In this document: piece by piece, positions 51,935 to 60,798 of the stretch
Layout: every line of letters starts with the position of its first letter
Position numbering within the stretch: position 1 is the first letter of the stretch
NCBI GenBank assembly: GCA_964354655.1
Contig: CAYHAL010000005.1
Coordinates: 1 to 60,942 of the forward strand
Source: E44-bin46 sp964354655
GTDB taxonomy: Bacteria > Chloroflexota > Dehalococcoidia > Dehalococcoidales > E44-bin46
Direction of reading: 5' to 3'
DNA: 60,942 bases
The notes under the pieces: generated by a model
The model's input: only the letters and a program-made list of their open reading frames with translations
Database searches by the model: none
What the model was told of the DNA's origin: nothing
Position numbers and translations under genes: made by a program

Positions 51935-52972
51935 CTATAATCTTAGCCTTCCATTATTTTGTCCTACATACGATTCGGCAAGGTCAAAGTAGCTCCTGGC
52001 GGTAGATTGAGCCCTCGCCCTTTCCTCATCCGGGATATGAGGGTCATCAAGCTTGAAGCTCTCTACTTTTCCCCGCACGTAAGCCCGATAGCACTTATAG
52101 AAATTAAGTAGCTTGAGTAGTTCTCTATCCTGGCTCCGAGCCACATAAGCGTTAACAAAGCAGCGTGATAGGTCAGTCTGCCGGTAGTGGTCTAAGTCCA
52201 TAGCCAAGAAGGCAACCTCTGAAGCGACGTCACAATATCTAAACCTATCATTAAATTCTATACAATCATAGATGCAGATGTCATCAGTGAAGCAAATATG
52301 GGCAGCGTGGAGGTCCCCATGGCAGTCCCTTATCCTACCCCCTGCCACCCGCTTATGGAATAGAGGGGTATTTTCTATCATAAAGGCGTGGGTATAGTTG
52401 GTGATATTGAGATACGTATCTCGGGGGATAGTATTGCCAATATATTTTTCTGTCTGGGTGAAGTTCTCCTCGGTATTCGTGGTAATAGTATCAAGGTCAC
52501 CAAAGCCGCTGACAATCTCTGCTTTCTGATGAAACTCTGCCAGCTTTCGTGCCACATTGTTCACCATTTCTGGTGACACCTGATTATTGGTCAGTAGCAC
52601 ATCCATCATAGCCTCTTGGGGAAGGCGGCGCATCTTAACTGCATACTCTACGGCTTCACCCTGACCTTCTATAATGAAATTACCCTTGTCTTTAGTTATT
52701 GGCACTACGCTCAGATAGACATTAGGACAAAGGCGCTGGTTGAGCTCAATTTCTCGGTGGCAGTAGAAGTGGCGCTTTTCCAGGGTGGTATAGTCCAGAT
52801 AGCCCAGATTTACCGGCTTCTTCACCTTGTATACAAAATTATCGGTCAGGAAGATAAAGGACATCTGGGTTTGCTTCAGCTCTATCCGTTGCGGATATTC
52901 GGGATAGGCTTTCGGTTCTAGCAGGGCTTGAACTAATTCTGGTAGCTTCGGCGTCACCCCCTTCTCCTCCAC
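51935..52972 (-). CDS. aminoglycoside-phosphotransferase-like kinase (COG2187-like)
   Basis: 345 aa. Kinase-like fold: VYKVKKPVNLGYLDYTTLEKR (ATP-site Lys), catalytic DCHGDLHAAHICF, metal-binding YDCIEFND. This group is not antibiotic-specific. Its usual C-terminal partner domain lies two genes downstream as a separate protein. Confidence 0.85.
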   Translation of the reverse strand: MEEKGVTPKLPELVQALLEPKAYPEYPQRIELKQTQMSFIFLTDNFVYKVKKPVNLGYLDYTTLEKRHFYCHREIELNQRLCPNVYLSVVPITKDKGNFIIEGQGEAVEYAVKMRRLPQEAMMDVLLTNNQVSPEMVNNVARKLAEFHQKAEIVSGFGDLDTITTNTEENFTQTEKYIGNTIPRDTYLNITNYTHAFMIENTPLFHKRVAGGRIRDCHGDLHAAHICFTDDICIYDCIEFNDRFRYCDVASEVAFLAMDLDHYRQTDLSRCFVNAYVARSQDRELLKLLNFYKCYRAYVRGKVESFKLDDPHIPDEERARAQSTARSYFDLAESYVGQNNGRLRL

Positions 52973-52984
52973 TCAAGCCTTCTT

Positions 52985-53686
52985 TTAAGGGTTCACCCAT
53001 TCTCTAATATGGCCCTTAACCCTTATAACGTGGCTTAGTAATACCAAAATAGTCACCGCCAGAACGGGGAAGAATTGCTGAGGGTCAAAGAAATAAATGG
53101 GAACCAAAGCAATAGCTACTCCAGCCACCCTCCCCGCCACCTGACCACCAACTACTGAAAATATATCAGAGAAATTCTTCCATTTTGCTTTTCCGGTTAG
53201 AATGTACTGAGCGGTAAAGATTGAAACAACGAGAGTCCCGCCCCAAATCCCTAACAAAGGGGGGTTTAAGCCAAGCAAGACCCCCATCAAAGTGGCTAGT
53301 CCCCTTCCTCCAGCTTTGAATCTAAAACAGAAGGGATAATTATGACCCACAATGACAAAAGAGCTGGCTATTATCAGTGCTATTGGCTGGTTATACCCCA
53401 GGAAGCCTAGCCATCTAGCCACAAAGATGGCTAATGACCCTTTCCCCATATCGCCTAAATATGTTAGGACTAGCCCGCTTATGGCTAGCTTCCTTGACCT
53501 ATTACTTTTTATTATGCCATAGGCGTTCATCGTGCCTACGTTGCGTGAGCCTTCAAACCTGATATCCTTCCCAGTCATTCCCTTGGTTACCAGATAAGGG
53601 GTAGGGAAGGAACCGGCAACATAGGCAATAGCGGCAATCAATATTAGCCAAGTGTTGCTTTCTACGGGGCTCATAAGCATAATCAA
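52985..53686 (-). CDS. plsY: glycerol-3-phosphate acyltransferase PlsY-like
   Basis: 233 aa, up to six membrane segments. GSFPTPYLV, GSRNVGTMNAYG and GHNYPFCFRFKAGGRGLAT correspond to the three PlsY motifs that bind glycerol-3-phosphate and acyl-phosphate. First committed step of phospholipid synthesis. Start TTG 53686 overlaps the NTPase stop (TTGA); ATG 53680 is an alternative. The motifs deviate somewhat (AGGRG for GGKG), so a relative of different specificity is possible. Confidence 0.83.
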   Translation of the reverse strand: MIMLMSPVESNTWLILIAAIAYVAGSFPTPYLVTKGMTGKDIRFEGSRNVGTMNAYGIIKSNRSRKLAISGLVLTYLGDMGKGSLAIFVARWLGFLGYNQPIALIIASSFVIVGHNYPFCFRFKAGGRGLATLMGVLLGLNPPLLGIWGGTLVVSIFTAQYILTGKAKWKNFSDIFSVVGGQVAGRVAGVAIALVPIYFFDPQQFFPVLAVTILVLLSHVIRVKGHIREWVNP

Positions 53687-54216
53687 CCCTCTGAGCTTTG
53701 GTCAACTTCTAGCCAGGCTAATATTTCCTCCAGCACTCGCTGGTGGTTGGCTCTGGTTACCTCAACTAAATTTACCTGGGGCTGGCGTTTAATGGCATCT
53801 GCCCACGGGTTAGCCTGGAACATGATGGTGCCTAAAACCCTCTTTCCACTATTGATTATCTGCCAGATGGCTTCCCTGAAATTAGCTGAAAACAGCTCCA
53901 TCTTCCCGATTTCATCAACGACGATTAAGTTGCACTCCTTAGCTGCTTGATTGAGGGCAGAAACCCCCACCCTATCCAAGCTATCAACGTCAACCCCATA
54001 CTTACTTACTCGGTATGGGCTATGGATACCCACGTGAGCCAATATAGCCCCCTGACCGTCTAAAGTAACCAGCCTGAAGCCTTCCCTTACCCCGCGGCTT
54101 CGTATTTCCTCGGTGTAGAAACCACCGGCTTTACCTCTCATTCCGGCGATGGCTTGCTTAATAAGGCTGGTTTTGCCTGTCCCCGGTCTGCCAGTGAGCA
54201 GATAGACTTGCTTCAT
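53683..54216 (-). CDS. nucleoside-triphosphatase, THEP1 family
   Basis: 177 aa. Walker A GRPGTGKTSL, GGFYTEEIRSRGVREGF, Walker B LIVVDEIGKMEL. THEP1 proteins hydrolyse NTPs in archaea and a minority of bacteria; the cellular role is unclear. Couples to plsY. Confidence 0.9.
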   Translation of the reverse strand: MKQVYLLTGRPGTGKTSLIKQAIAGMRGKAGGFYTEEIRSRGVREGFRLVTLDGQGAILAHVGIHSPYRVSKYGVDVDSLDRVGVSALNQAAKECNLIVVDEIGKMELFSANFREAIWQIINSGKRVLGTIMFQANPWADAIKRQPQVNLVEVTRANHQRVLEEILAWLEVDQSSEG

Positions 54217-54241
54217 AGGCTTTTGCCATCACGGACTATCT

Positions 54242-54331
54242 TCAGCTAAGCCTTTCGGCTTTCCTTTTTAACTCCAGCTTCTTTTTCTTGTGCCGATGCT
54301 TAAGATTGGCTACCCTTTTCCTTTTATTCAT
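54242..54331 (-). CDS. 29-aa highly basic microprotein
   Basis: ATG 54331 gives MNKRKRVANLKHRHKKKKLE then LKRKAERLS. Sixteen of 29 residues are Lys, Arg or His. Composition and helix pattern resemble tiny ribosome-associated proteins. Upstream signal is weak (actaaggatg in sense). Lies between the THEP1 gene and the DUF6485 gene. Confidence 0.5.
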   Translation of the reverse strand: MNKRKRVANLKHRHKKKKLELKRKAERLS

Positions 54332-54351
54332 CCTTAGTAATATAAACTAAA

Positions 54352-54570
54352 TTAGACTTTCCTGCCACTTTTGGCTTTGTAGGCAAAGACTTCAACAAAC
54401 TTGGCTATAGAGCGGTTGTAGGTCCTCTCTACCTCTGGGGGGAATACGCAGGCGGGAAGCTCATCAAACTCAAGGTGATAGGAGATGCAGTCACAGCATT
54501 TGCCCTTTCTGGAGCAAGGCTCGTAGGTGCAAGGGCATTTTACCTTATTAGTATCAATCTGGCATTCCAT
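54352..54570 (-). CDS. DUF6485-type cysteine-rich protein
   Basis: 72 aa. Seven Cys: CQIDTNKVKCPCTYEPC, CCDC and one near residue 42, followed by CVFPPEVERTYNRS. A small metal-binding protein found mainly in anaerobes; function unknown. 15 nt downstream of the methionine synthase. Confidence 0.85.
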   Translation of the reverse strand: MECQIDTNKVKCPCTYEPCSRKGKCCDCISYHLEFDELPACVFPPEVERTYNRSIAKFVEVFAYKAKSGRKV

Positions 54571-54585
54571 CGGTAAGACCCCTTG

Positions 54586-55608
54586 CTACATATAGCGCTT
54601 TCTGATTCTTATAGATAGCTCAGCCAGTAGCTCCAGGACTCGGCTGGCTGCTTCCTCAGTAGCCATAGAGCCTAGTCCACAGCTTGGAGTAAGCAGCCCC
54701 TGCTCTATCAGTTGCTTGAAGCGGGTGCCCTTTCTGGTAAACGGCGCCATTGCTTCTTCCAAGCGGTCATTAAGGCTGGCTGCCGATTCTTTAGCTAACG
54801 ATTGTTCATCGTTGGGGATAATCCCCCAGGCAATAGTCCCCCCTCTATCCAGGAATTTCTTTACCTCAGCAGGATAAAGGCTTAGCGACTGAGCATAATT
54901 GTAAGTGTCAAAGCTGATAATGTCAGCACTGGTGCCCAGCAAGACTGACCAGTCGGTATTGCCACAGCAGTGGACGCCTTTCAGCCCGCTGAGCCCACTA
55001 AAGACCTCTTCCAGCAGGCTGATAACCCTTTCCTTGGACAATAAGACACCGATGGAGCCAAAGGCGGCCATATATGGCTCATCAACAAAGATGATGATAT
55101 TTTTTGCTATCTGGCTTAACTGCTTCTCCTGCCAGCTTGCCTTCAGCCTGAGCAACTTAGCCACGGCATCACCCAGGACATCGTCATAGATTATCGCTTT
55201 ATTCTTATCGGTGACGGTCAGCCCCCAGGTGATCGGTCCGGTTATCTGCCCCTTTACTGCCACAGGAGACAGATTCTTTAAGGCTAGGAAGTGGTGAAGA
55301 CCGGCGGCATAATCAGGGCTAATCGGGTATTTATCAATATTGTTCTCCAGATAGGCGGCATAGAGTTCCTCCAAGGGCTTATCTAAGTCCTGGGAGCGGT
55401 CTACATATATTCTATTCTCTTCAACCACCACTCCGGGGAAGCCCTGGCTGAACTGGGCATACATGTTTTCCAGGAAGGAGCGCTTGGGTAACTGGGGCCA
55501 GGCTGGGATGTCTTTGAGGTAATGGGCTATATCTGAGCATGCTGCCTCTGGGTCGGTATGGGGCATGCTGCCAATAATCGTCGGTAGGCAGCCAAATTCT
55601 AAGGGCAT
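54586..55608 (-). CDS. core cobalamin-type methionine synthase (MetE catalytic-domain-only)
   Basis: 340 aa, half of MetE, matching the catalytic barrel only. IGSMPHTDPEAA start, GQITGPITWGL, IIFVDEPYM, VHCCGNTDWS with the His-x-Cys zinc ligands, and LTPSCGLGSM with the last Cys. Such core-MetE enzymes in Dehalococcoides take the methyl from a corrinoid rather than methyl-folate (established for CBDB1). It overlaps the mtnP stop (TAATG). Uroporphyrinogen decarboxylase-like methyltransferases are the alternative. Confidence 0.82.
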   Translation of the reverse strand: MPLEFGCLPTIIGSMPHTDPEAACSDIAHYLKDIPAWPQLPKRSFLENMYAQFSQGFPGVVVEENRIYVDRSQDLDKPLEELYAAYLENNIDKYPISPDYAAGLHHFLALKNLSPVAVKGQITGPITWGLTVTDKNKAIIYDDVLGDAVAKLLRLKASWQEKQLSQIAKNIIIFVDEPYMAAFGSIGVLLSKERVISLLEEVFSGLSGLKGVHCCGNTDWSVLLGTSADIISFDTYNYAQSLSLYPAEVKKFLDRGGTIAWGIIPNDEQSLAKESAASLNDRLEEAMAPFTRKGTRFKQLIEQGLLTPSCGLGSMATEEAASRVLELLAELSIRIRKRYM

Positions 55609-56480
55609 TATCTATCTTCCTTCAGATACTTCCCGATTAGCAGGTTAAGCCGTTTCTTCTGCTCCCCGGGTATCAGCTCTGGGTCGGTAACAATAGCTGT
55701 TTTTAAAGCGGTGGCACAGCCACAATTACGCTTTTCCGGTATTCTGGCAACTGCCAGCGTGATAATCTTCTTGGCGGTATCAATGCTCTGGTGCAAGACG
55801 TTCAGGACAACATCTATGGTAACCGGCTGGCTCTGCCTACGCCAGCAATCGTAGTCACTGACACAGGCAATAATAGCATAGCAAATCTCTGCCTCCCGGG
55901 CTAGCTTGGCTTCAGGTAGGGCAGTCATGCCGATAATGTCAGCCCCCCACGAGCGGTAGAGTTGTGATTCAGCCCGGGTGGAGAAGGCAGGACCTTCTAT
56001 GGCTATGTAGGTGCCTTTGGGGTGAACACTTGCCCCTACCTCTTGGGCGGCGCGATATAAAGTTTGGCTCAACACCGGGCAGAACGGCTCGGCGAATGGG
56101 ATGTGGGCGACAATGCCCTCGCCGAAGAAGGAATTGACCCGGCTTCGGGTGCGGTCTATAAGCTGGTCGGGGATAACCAGGTCGCCGGGCTTAATCTCCG
56201 GCTTAAAGCTCCCGGCTGAGCAAATGGCAATGATATGTTCCACCCCCAGCGACTTCAGGGCATAGATATTAGCCCGCACCGGGATTTCAGTCGGCGAGAT
56301 GCGGTGCCCCTTACCATGCCTGGGCAGGAAAGCCACCCCCACCCCCTCCAGCCTGCCAATAGTGATAGCATCGCTCGGCTTACCAAAGGGCGTATCTATA
56401 TTAATTTCTTGAATATCACTCAGCCCCTCAATATCATACAGCCCTGTCCCCCCAATCACCCCAACCTTTGCCTGTGGCAT
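55608..56480 (-). CDS. mtnP: S-methyl-5'-thioadenosine phosphorylase
   Basis: 290 aa. Cleaves methylthioadenosine to adenine and methylthioribose-1-phosphate. GVIGGTGLYDIEGL, PRHGKGHRISPTEI, EGPAFSTRAESQLYRSWGADIIGMTALPEAKLAREAEICYA. Works with MtnA two genes away. Confidence 0.95.
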   Translation of the reverse strand: MPQAKVGVIGGTGLYDIEGLSDIQEINIDTPFGKPSDAITIGRLEGVGVAFLPRHGKGHRISPTEIPVRANIYALKSLGVEHIIAICSAGSFKPEIKPGDLVIPDQLIDRTRSRVNSFFGEGIVAHIPFAEPFCPVLSQTLYRAAQEVGASVHPKGTYIAIEGPAFSTRAESQLYRSWGADIIGMTALPEAKLAREAEICYAIIACVSDYDCWRRQSQPVTIDVVLNVLHQSIDTAKKIITLAVARIPEKRNCGCATALKTAIVTDPELIPGEQKKRLNLLIGKYLKEDR

Positions 56481-56503
56481 TAAGTTCCTCCTTTAGATAT
56501 AGG

Positions 56504-57148
56504 TCAAAACAGTTCAGGAAACTCGTCTTTCAATGTTTTTAAAACTTCATGAGCAATTTGACGAATACTTGGTAGCGCAGGATTGTTCTTGAAGTCCTCT
56601 GCGACGTCATTTCTAAAGAACTTCCAGCCTAATGAATGAAATCTTGAAAGGTTGGCATAGGCTTGGTCAAGATTCGGATCAATATGGGCGCCGCCCTCTG
56701 TATTTGTAACATTAGTAACTAAATCCTTTCGAGTGAATGTGTTGTTTTGGTTGTCTCTAATTACTATTTTCTTATCCCACCACTGGTCAAAATCTACCTT
56801 CTTACTCTTGCTTCTGCTCGGAGGCACGTCATCCAATGGAGCTACATATTCTCCTCCCCCCTTTGGGAACGTAAATCTCTTCAACACCAAACCACTATGT
56901 GAAACGACAACTCTATTAGGGTCATAGTCACTAGCTGAATCATAAAACTTAATGTTCTTTTTATTTAACAAGGTTAGCAAAGAGATGGATTTTGAAGTAT
57001 CATGAACCAAAACTCGAATAACAACAGCTAGTCTCTTTGCTTCATCTTCAAATCCATTATCATAAGAAGTAGCTGATTGTTTCATGAAGGCTATTTGTGC
57101 TTTCAAATGAGCTAATAATTCGTCTTTGGTTTGGGTATATCTGCTCAT
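56504..57148 (-). CDS. hypothetical protein, 214 aa
   Basis: ATG 57148 follows GGAGGTGCAC. Soluble, N-terminal helix SRYTQTKDELLAHLKAQI, then a region with DYDPNRVVVSHSG and DFDQWWDKKIVIRDN. More AT-rich than mtnP and mtnA, which it separates. Not recognised; may be a recently acquired gene. Confidence 0.6.
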   Translation of the reverse strand: MSRYTQTKDELLAHLKAQIAFMKQSATSYDNGFEDEAKRLAVVIRVLVHDTSKSISLLTLLNKKNIKFYDSASDYDPNRVVVSHSGLVLKRFTFPKGGGEYVAPLDDVPPSRSKSKKVDFDQWWDKKIVIRDNQNNTFTRKDLVTNVTNTEGGAHIDPNLDQAYANLSRFHSLGWKFFRNDVAEDFKNNPALPSIRQIAHEVLKTLKDEFPELF

Positions 57149-57180
57149 GTGCACCTCCTTAATAGTTAGCGTTAGATTAG

Positions 57181-58348
57181 TCAAATACCCTTTAGCCTCT
57201 CAATATACGGTTCTTTTATTATACCTCTTTCGGTGATGATGGCGGTTATGTACTGGCTAGGGGTAANNNNNNNNNNNNNNNNNNNNNNNNNNNNNNNNNN
57301 NNNNNNNNNNNNNNNNNNNNNNNNNNNNNNNNNNNNNNNNNNNNNNNNNNNNNNNNNNNNNNNNNNTTATTATACCTCTTTCGGTGATGATGGCGGTTAT
57401 GTACTGGCTAGGGGTAATATCAAAGGCGGGGTTGGCGGCTTTGGTGCCCCCGGGGGCAATGCTTACCCCTTGAATTTGGGTCACTTCTTCAGGGCTGCGC
57501 TCTTCGATAGGGATTTGATACCCACTGTGTAGGGACAGGTCAATGGTGGAGGTGGGGGCGGCAACGTAGAACGGGATTCCGTGCGCATTGGCAAGCACCG
57601 CCAGTGAGTAGGTGCCAATCTTGTTAGCGGTGTAGCCATTGGCGGCAATCCGGTCAGCTCCGACGATAACGCAGTCAGCCTCCCCCCGACTCATAAAGTA
57701 GCCAGCCATAGAATCGGTGATGAGGGTAAACGGGATATTAGCCTTTTGTAGCTCCCAGGCGGTGAGGCGTGCTCCTTGGAGAAGGGGGCGGGTCTCGGTG
57801 GCGAGGACTTTTATTTTTTTGCCTTGCTCCTTTGCCTGCTTAATTACGCCGAGGGCAGTGCCATAGCCGCCGGTAGCCAGGGCCCCGGTATTACAGTGGG
57901 TCAGGATGGTAAAACCGTCCTGGATTAGCTCGGCACCAAACTGGGATAGCTTCCTGGTTGCCTCAGCCTCTTCGGAGTGTATTTTAACCGCTTCGTCAAC
58001 AAGCGCCTGTTTAATCTGTTCTACATCGTTGCCGGCTTCGGCTACCTGCCGCATTCGGTCAATAGCCTGGAAAAGATTTCGGGCGGTGGGTCTGGTGGTG
58101 GCGAGGGTCTGTTTAATCTTGTTGAGCCTTTCCAGGAACTCGTCCCTAGACTTAGCCCTAATTTCTAGGGCACCCAGAGCCATTCCATAGGCTCCGAGGA
58201 TGCCGATAGCTGGTGCCCCCCTGACTCTCATTTCGGTGATGGCTGAGGCTATAGCCTGATACCCAGTAAGCTCGAGATAAACCTCTTCTTGTGGAAGCCT
58301 GGTCTGGTCAAGAATTTTTACCCTGTCACCCAGCCACTTTATAGGCAG
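57181..58348 (-). CDS. mtnA: methylthioribose-1-phosphate isomerase (spurious gap near 3' end)
   Basis: Converts methylthioribose-1-phosphate to the ribulose form. RVRGAPAIGILGAYGMALG, LTHCNTGALATGGYG with the catalytic Cys, ITDSMAGYFM with the catalytic Asp, GADRIAANGYTANKIGTY. The 51 bases before the gap (57216-57266) equal those after it (57367-57417); removing 151 bases gives a continuous 338-aa protein ending YIERLKGI. The family start PIKWLGDRVKILDQT is preceded by CTG 58348, seven nt after GGGAGGG. No ATG, GTG or TTG fits without running back into GNAT, so CTG is the likely start. Confidence 0.93.
57267..57366. other. assembly gap (100 N) with 51-bp contig-end overlap
   Basis: 100 N flanked by identical 51-bp ends. 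As with the valS gap, the ends probably overlap and no bases are missing. Confidence 0.95.
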
Positions 58349-58349
58349 A

Positions 58350-58883
58350 TTACTTCCCTCCCTTTGACTGTTCCTCTTGCCATTGCTTACGGTGGAGTTC
58401 CATAAGCGTGAAACTATATCCGTCCTTACGCCGGTGCCCGTATGGAGTGAAGCCACATTTTTGGAAGCACTTCTGGGCTCGTTGGTTTGAGTCAAGGGTC
58501 TTCAGGTAGATTCGGTTGAGGCTTGTCTGGCGGAAAATATGATTAACCAGGGCGGTTACAGCATCGGTACCGTAGCTCTTATCCCAATAGTTACGGTCGC
58601 CAATCATAATCCCTAGCTCGGCTTTGCCTTTAGTCTCATTAATATTGTAATATACGCAGTTGCCAATGTGCTTACTGTCCAGGGTTTCTATGGCAAACGG
58701 GTGTCTGGTTGAGGCGGGGTAGCGCAGTTCAATAGCGTAGCCAGATAGATACTGGGGGAAGGTAACAGTTAGTAGTGGGGAAGCGTCGAGCTGAGCTAAT
58801 TCAGGGTCTGCTCGCCAGATGTAGTCATCTAGGGCATCGGCTAGTCTTTTGTCACGAAGCTTAATCTTGGTGCTGGTAATCAT
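58350..58883 (-). CDS. GNAT-family N-acetyltransferase
   Basis: 177 aa from ATG 58883 with GAGG five nt upstream; TTG 58904 would add seven residues. GNCVYYNINETKGKAELGIMIGD, YWDKSYGTDAVTAL (acetyl-CoA loop), and NQRAQKCFQKCGFTPYGHRR are the RimJ/RimL-like pattern. Substrate unknown. Its stop is 2 nt before the mtnA CTG. Confidence 0.86.
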   Translation of the reverse strand: MITSTKIKLRDKRLADALDDYIWRADPELAQLDASPLLTVTFPQYLSGYAIELRYPASTRHPFAIETLDSKHIGNCVYYNINETKGKAELGIMIGDRNYWDKSYGTDAVTALVNHIFRQTSLNRIYLKTLDSNQRAQKCFQKCGFTPYGHRRKDGYSFTLMELHRKQWQEEQSKGGK

Positions 58884-58906
58884 ATGAGCCTCAAGGGTTG
58901 TCAAAA

Positions 58907-59827
58907 TCAGAAGGAGAGTGGCTCCTCTCCCAGTTCTAGCTCCTGTAGGGCTTGCTCTGCTGCCTGTTGGATTATCTCATTGGGGTCATCTAGGCATTGT
59001 TCCAAGCAATTTTTCGCCTCGGTGCCACCTATCTTACCTAGTGCCTGGATAGTCGCTAGTTGGATCTCAATATCGGGGTCGTTGACAAGGGCTATAAGTT
59101 GGGGTGCTGCTTCTTCCTCGCCTAATTCGCCGCAAGCCGTGGCTGCCTCATAGCGTATCTCAACATCAGTACTAGCCAGTTCCTTTAGCAGTGTCGGCAG
59201 CCAAGCCGGGTTGCAGCTCTTACCCATAGCGTAAATAGAGCTGACTCTAAGTTTAGGGTTACTGCTTTGGTAGGCTTCTAAAATGGCTCTCTCTACCTGG
59301 GGGTGTCTTATCGGGGCTGCTGCCTCTAGGGCACGGCGCTTGACTTCTGTCGTCTTGCTTTTATCACTAATTACAGTGAGTAAAGACTGGCAGACTTTGG
59401 CTCCATGACAGGGGCGTAGCTTTTTATGCTCGGCTAACATGACGAATTTGCCCAAGGCGGTGGCGGCTGCTGCCCGGACTTTCTCCGAGCCATCTTGCTC
59501 TAGTAGATTAATTAGGGGGTTAATCAGAGACGGCTCCTCATTCTCCCACAGACCTTCGATAGCCTTGCTTCGCACCTCGGCATCCTTGTCTTTAAGGCAA
59601 TTCTTAAAGGTACTATCAAAGTTGAGCTCAAAGTCGTCCTCGGCAAGCCTAACCAGTTGAGATACAATCTGCCGCCGCCGTTTTGGCTCAATTGTTGCCC
59701 ATACCTGTTCAAGGATTGCTAGCTCTTCTGGGTTTAGGTTTGATAGCTCAGCCAGCCTTGAACTGCGTAACGGCTTGTCACTGTTACCTAGGTCAGCAAT
59801 AATCTTCTCCACTGGCGATGGCATCAT
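58907..59827 (-). CDS. HEAT-repeat protein
   Basis: 306 aa made of helical pairs of about 30-35 residues; examples are EVRSKAIEGLWENEEPSLINPLINLL, KVRAAAATALGKFV and EIRYEAATACGELGEEEAAPQLIALV. Similar to phycocyanobilin-lyase-like or PBS-HEAT proteins. Likely binds a protein partner; sits 13 nt downstream of a PAC2 protein. Confidence 0.85.
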   Translation of the reverse strand: MMPSPVEKIIADLGNSDKPLRSSRLAELSNLNPEELAILEQVWATIEPKRRRQIVSQLVRLAEDDFELNFDSTFKNCLKDKDAEVRSKAIEGLWENEEPSLINPLINLLEQDGSEKVRAAAATALGKFVMLAEHKKLRPCHGAKVCQSLLTVISDKSKTTEVKRRALEAAAPIRHPQVERAILEAYQSSNPKLRVSSIYAMGKSCNPAWLPTLLKELASTDVEIRYEAATACGELGEEEAAPQLIALVNDPDIEIQLATIQALGKIGGTEAKNCLEQCLDDPNEIIQQAAEQALQELELGEEPLSF

Positions 59828-59840
59828 GGGCTCCTTAGTT

Positions 59841-60653
59841 TTATTCCTCTTCCTCTTCCCTTTGTTCCCAGATAGGCTCAGTAAGGTAGTCTATATACTC
59901 TCCCATTGCCTCAGCCGCTGCCTGCTTCATTCTTTCTTTCATTTCTCCAGCTAACTGCGCTAGCTCAGTGGTATCAATCTCAATGTCTAGCATTTTAGTC
60001 AGAACCTGGAGTATAGCTAGGGCAGCCATTGGGTTCTCTATCCTGGTGGCATACATCGGCACCTCACCCAGTAGACAGATACCATCGATGCCCCTCTCTT
60101 TGGCTACGCCTAGCAATAACCCGTTCAACCCAGCAATTTGCAGGTTACCCCTTCGCACTAAATCATATTTTTTAAAATCCTCAGCTACTTGCTGGCTGGT
60201 GGCTACCCCCCAGACTGCGGGTTGCTCGGTGTGGTGAATGCGACTCAGGGCGGCAGCACACGTATAAACCCGCTTAACCCCGAAGCTTAGTCCTATATCA
60301 AGGACGCAATTAGCCAGCTCATATCCTTTGGCTGCTGGTTGGTCTTCACCGATGAATAATATTATATCGCTTCTGCCCTTTTTGTTTTTCCAGTAGTAGA
60401 ACTTGCTCTGTGGGAAGTTTGGTGCCTCGACCACATTGTCTTTAACTAGTACTCCAACCGGGTCAAAGAAATGGGAAGCCTCAACCTCTCCCAGTTCCTT
60501 AAAGGCAAGCTTCCTTTCCAGGTATGTAGCTACGATGGTGGCTACGTTGCCAATGCCTGGCCAAGCCGTCAGCATAATCGGCGATTTGAGCCTTGGGCGG
60601 ATGTAAAGCTTGACTAAATCTTTCATTTGGTTAAGTCTCTTTTTATCGCTCAA
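59841..60653 (-). CDS. PAC2-family (proteasome-assembly-chaperone-like) protein
   Basis: 270 aa. LTAWPGIGNVATIVATYLERKL, FPQSKFYYWKNKKGRSDIILFIGEDQP and GLNGLLLGVAKERGIDGICLLGEVP mark the COG2047/PAC2 family of actinobacteria, archaea and some Chloroflexota. C-terminal helix ends in EEEEE. In eukaryotes relatives assemble 20S proteasomes; no proteasome genes are visible here. A double palindromic element lies upstream. Confidence 0.87.
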   Translation of the reverse strand: MSDKKRLNQMKDLVKLYIRPRLKSPIMLTAWPGIGNVATIVATYLERKLAFKELGEVEASHFFDPVGVLVKDNVVEAPNFPQSKFYYWKNKKGRSDIILFIGEDQPAAKGYELANCVLDIGLSFGVKRVYTCAAALSRIHHTEQPAVWGVATSQQVAEDFKKYDLVRRGNLQIAGLNGLLLGVAKERGIDGICLLGEVPMYATRIENPMAALAILQVLTKMLDIEIDTTELAQLAGEMKERMKQAAAEAMGEYIDYLTEPIWEQREEEEE

Positions 60654-60709
60654 TTAAAATTATCCTTTGGCGAGATTGTTTGTCAACCTTACCTTTAGTT
60701 TTTATTAGG

Positions 60710-60797
60710 TAACCCCGTCCCCTTTATCCCCTTCCCCTTGATAAGGGGAAGGGGAATTGGTTTGTAAGAGAGGCTTCGCCTCTCTTTTACTCTCCTT
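60710..60797 (-). repeat. palindromic element, copy 5A (upstream of the PAC2 gene)
   Basis: In gene sense: AAAGAGAGGC/GCCTCTCTT hairpin, spacer, CCCCTTCCCCTT/AAGGGGAAGGGG hairpin, then TAAAGGGGACGGGGTTA. The 3' tail is degenerate compared with TAAGGGGGTGAGG. Confidence 0.85.
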
Positions 60798-60798
60798 A

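Noticed and set aside
58349..58495. mtnA starting inside the GNAT gene with a 49-residue extension
   Set aside because: The extension has no similarity to MtnA and lacks a ribosome binding site; CTG 58348 fits the family start.
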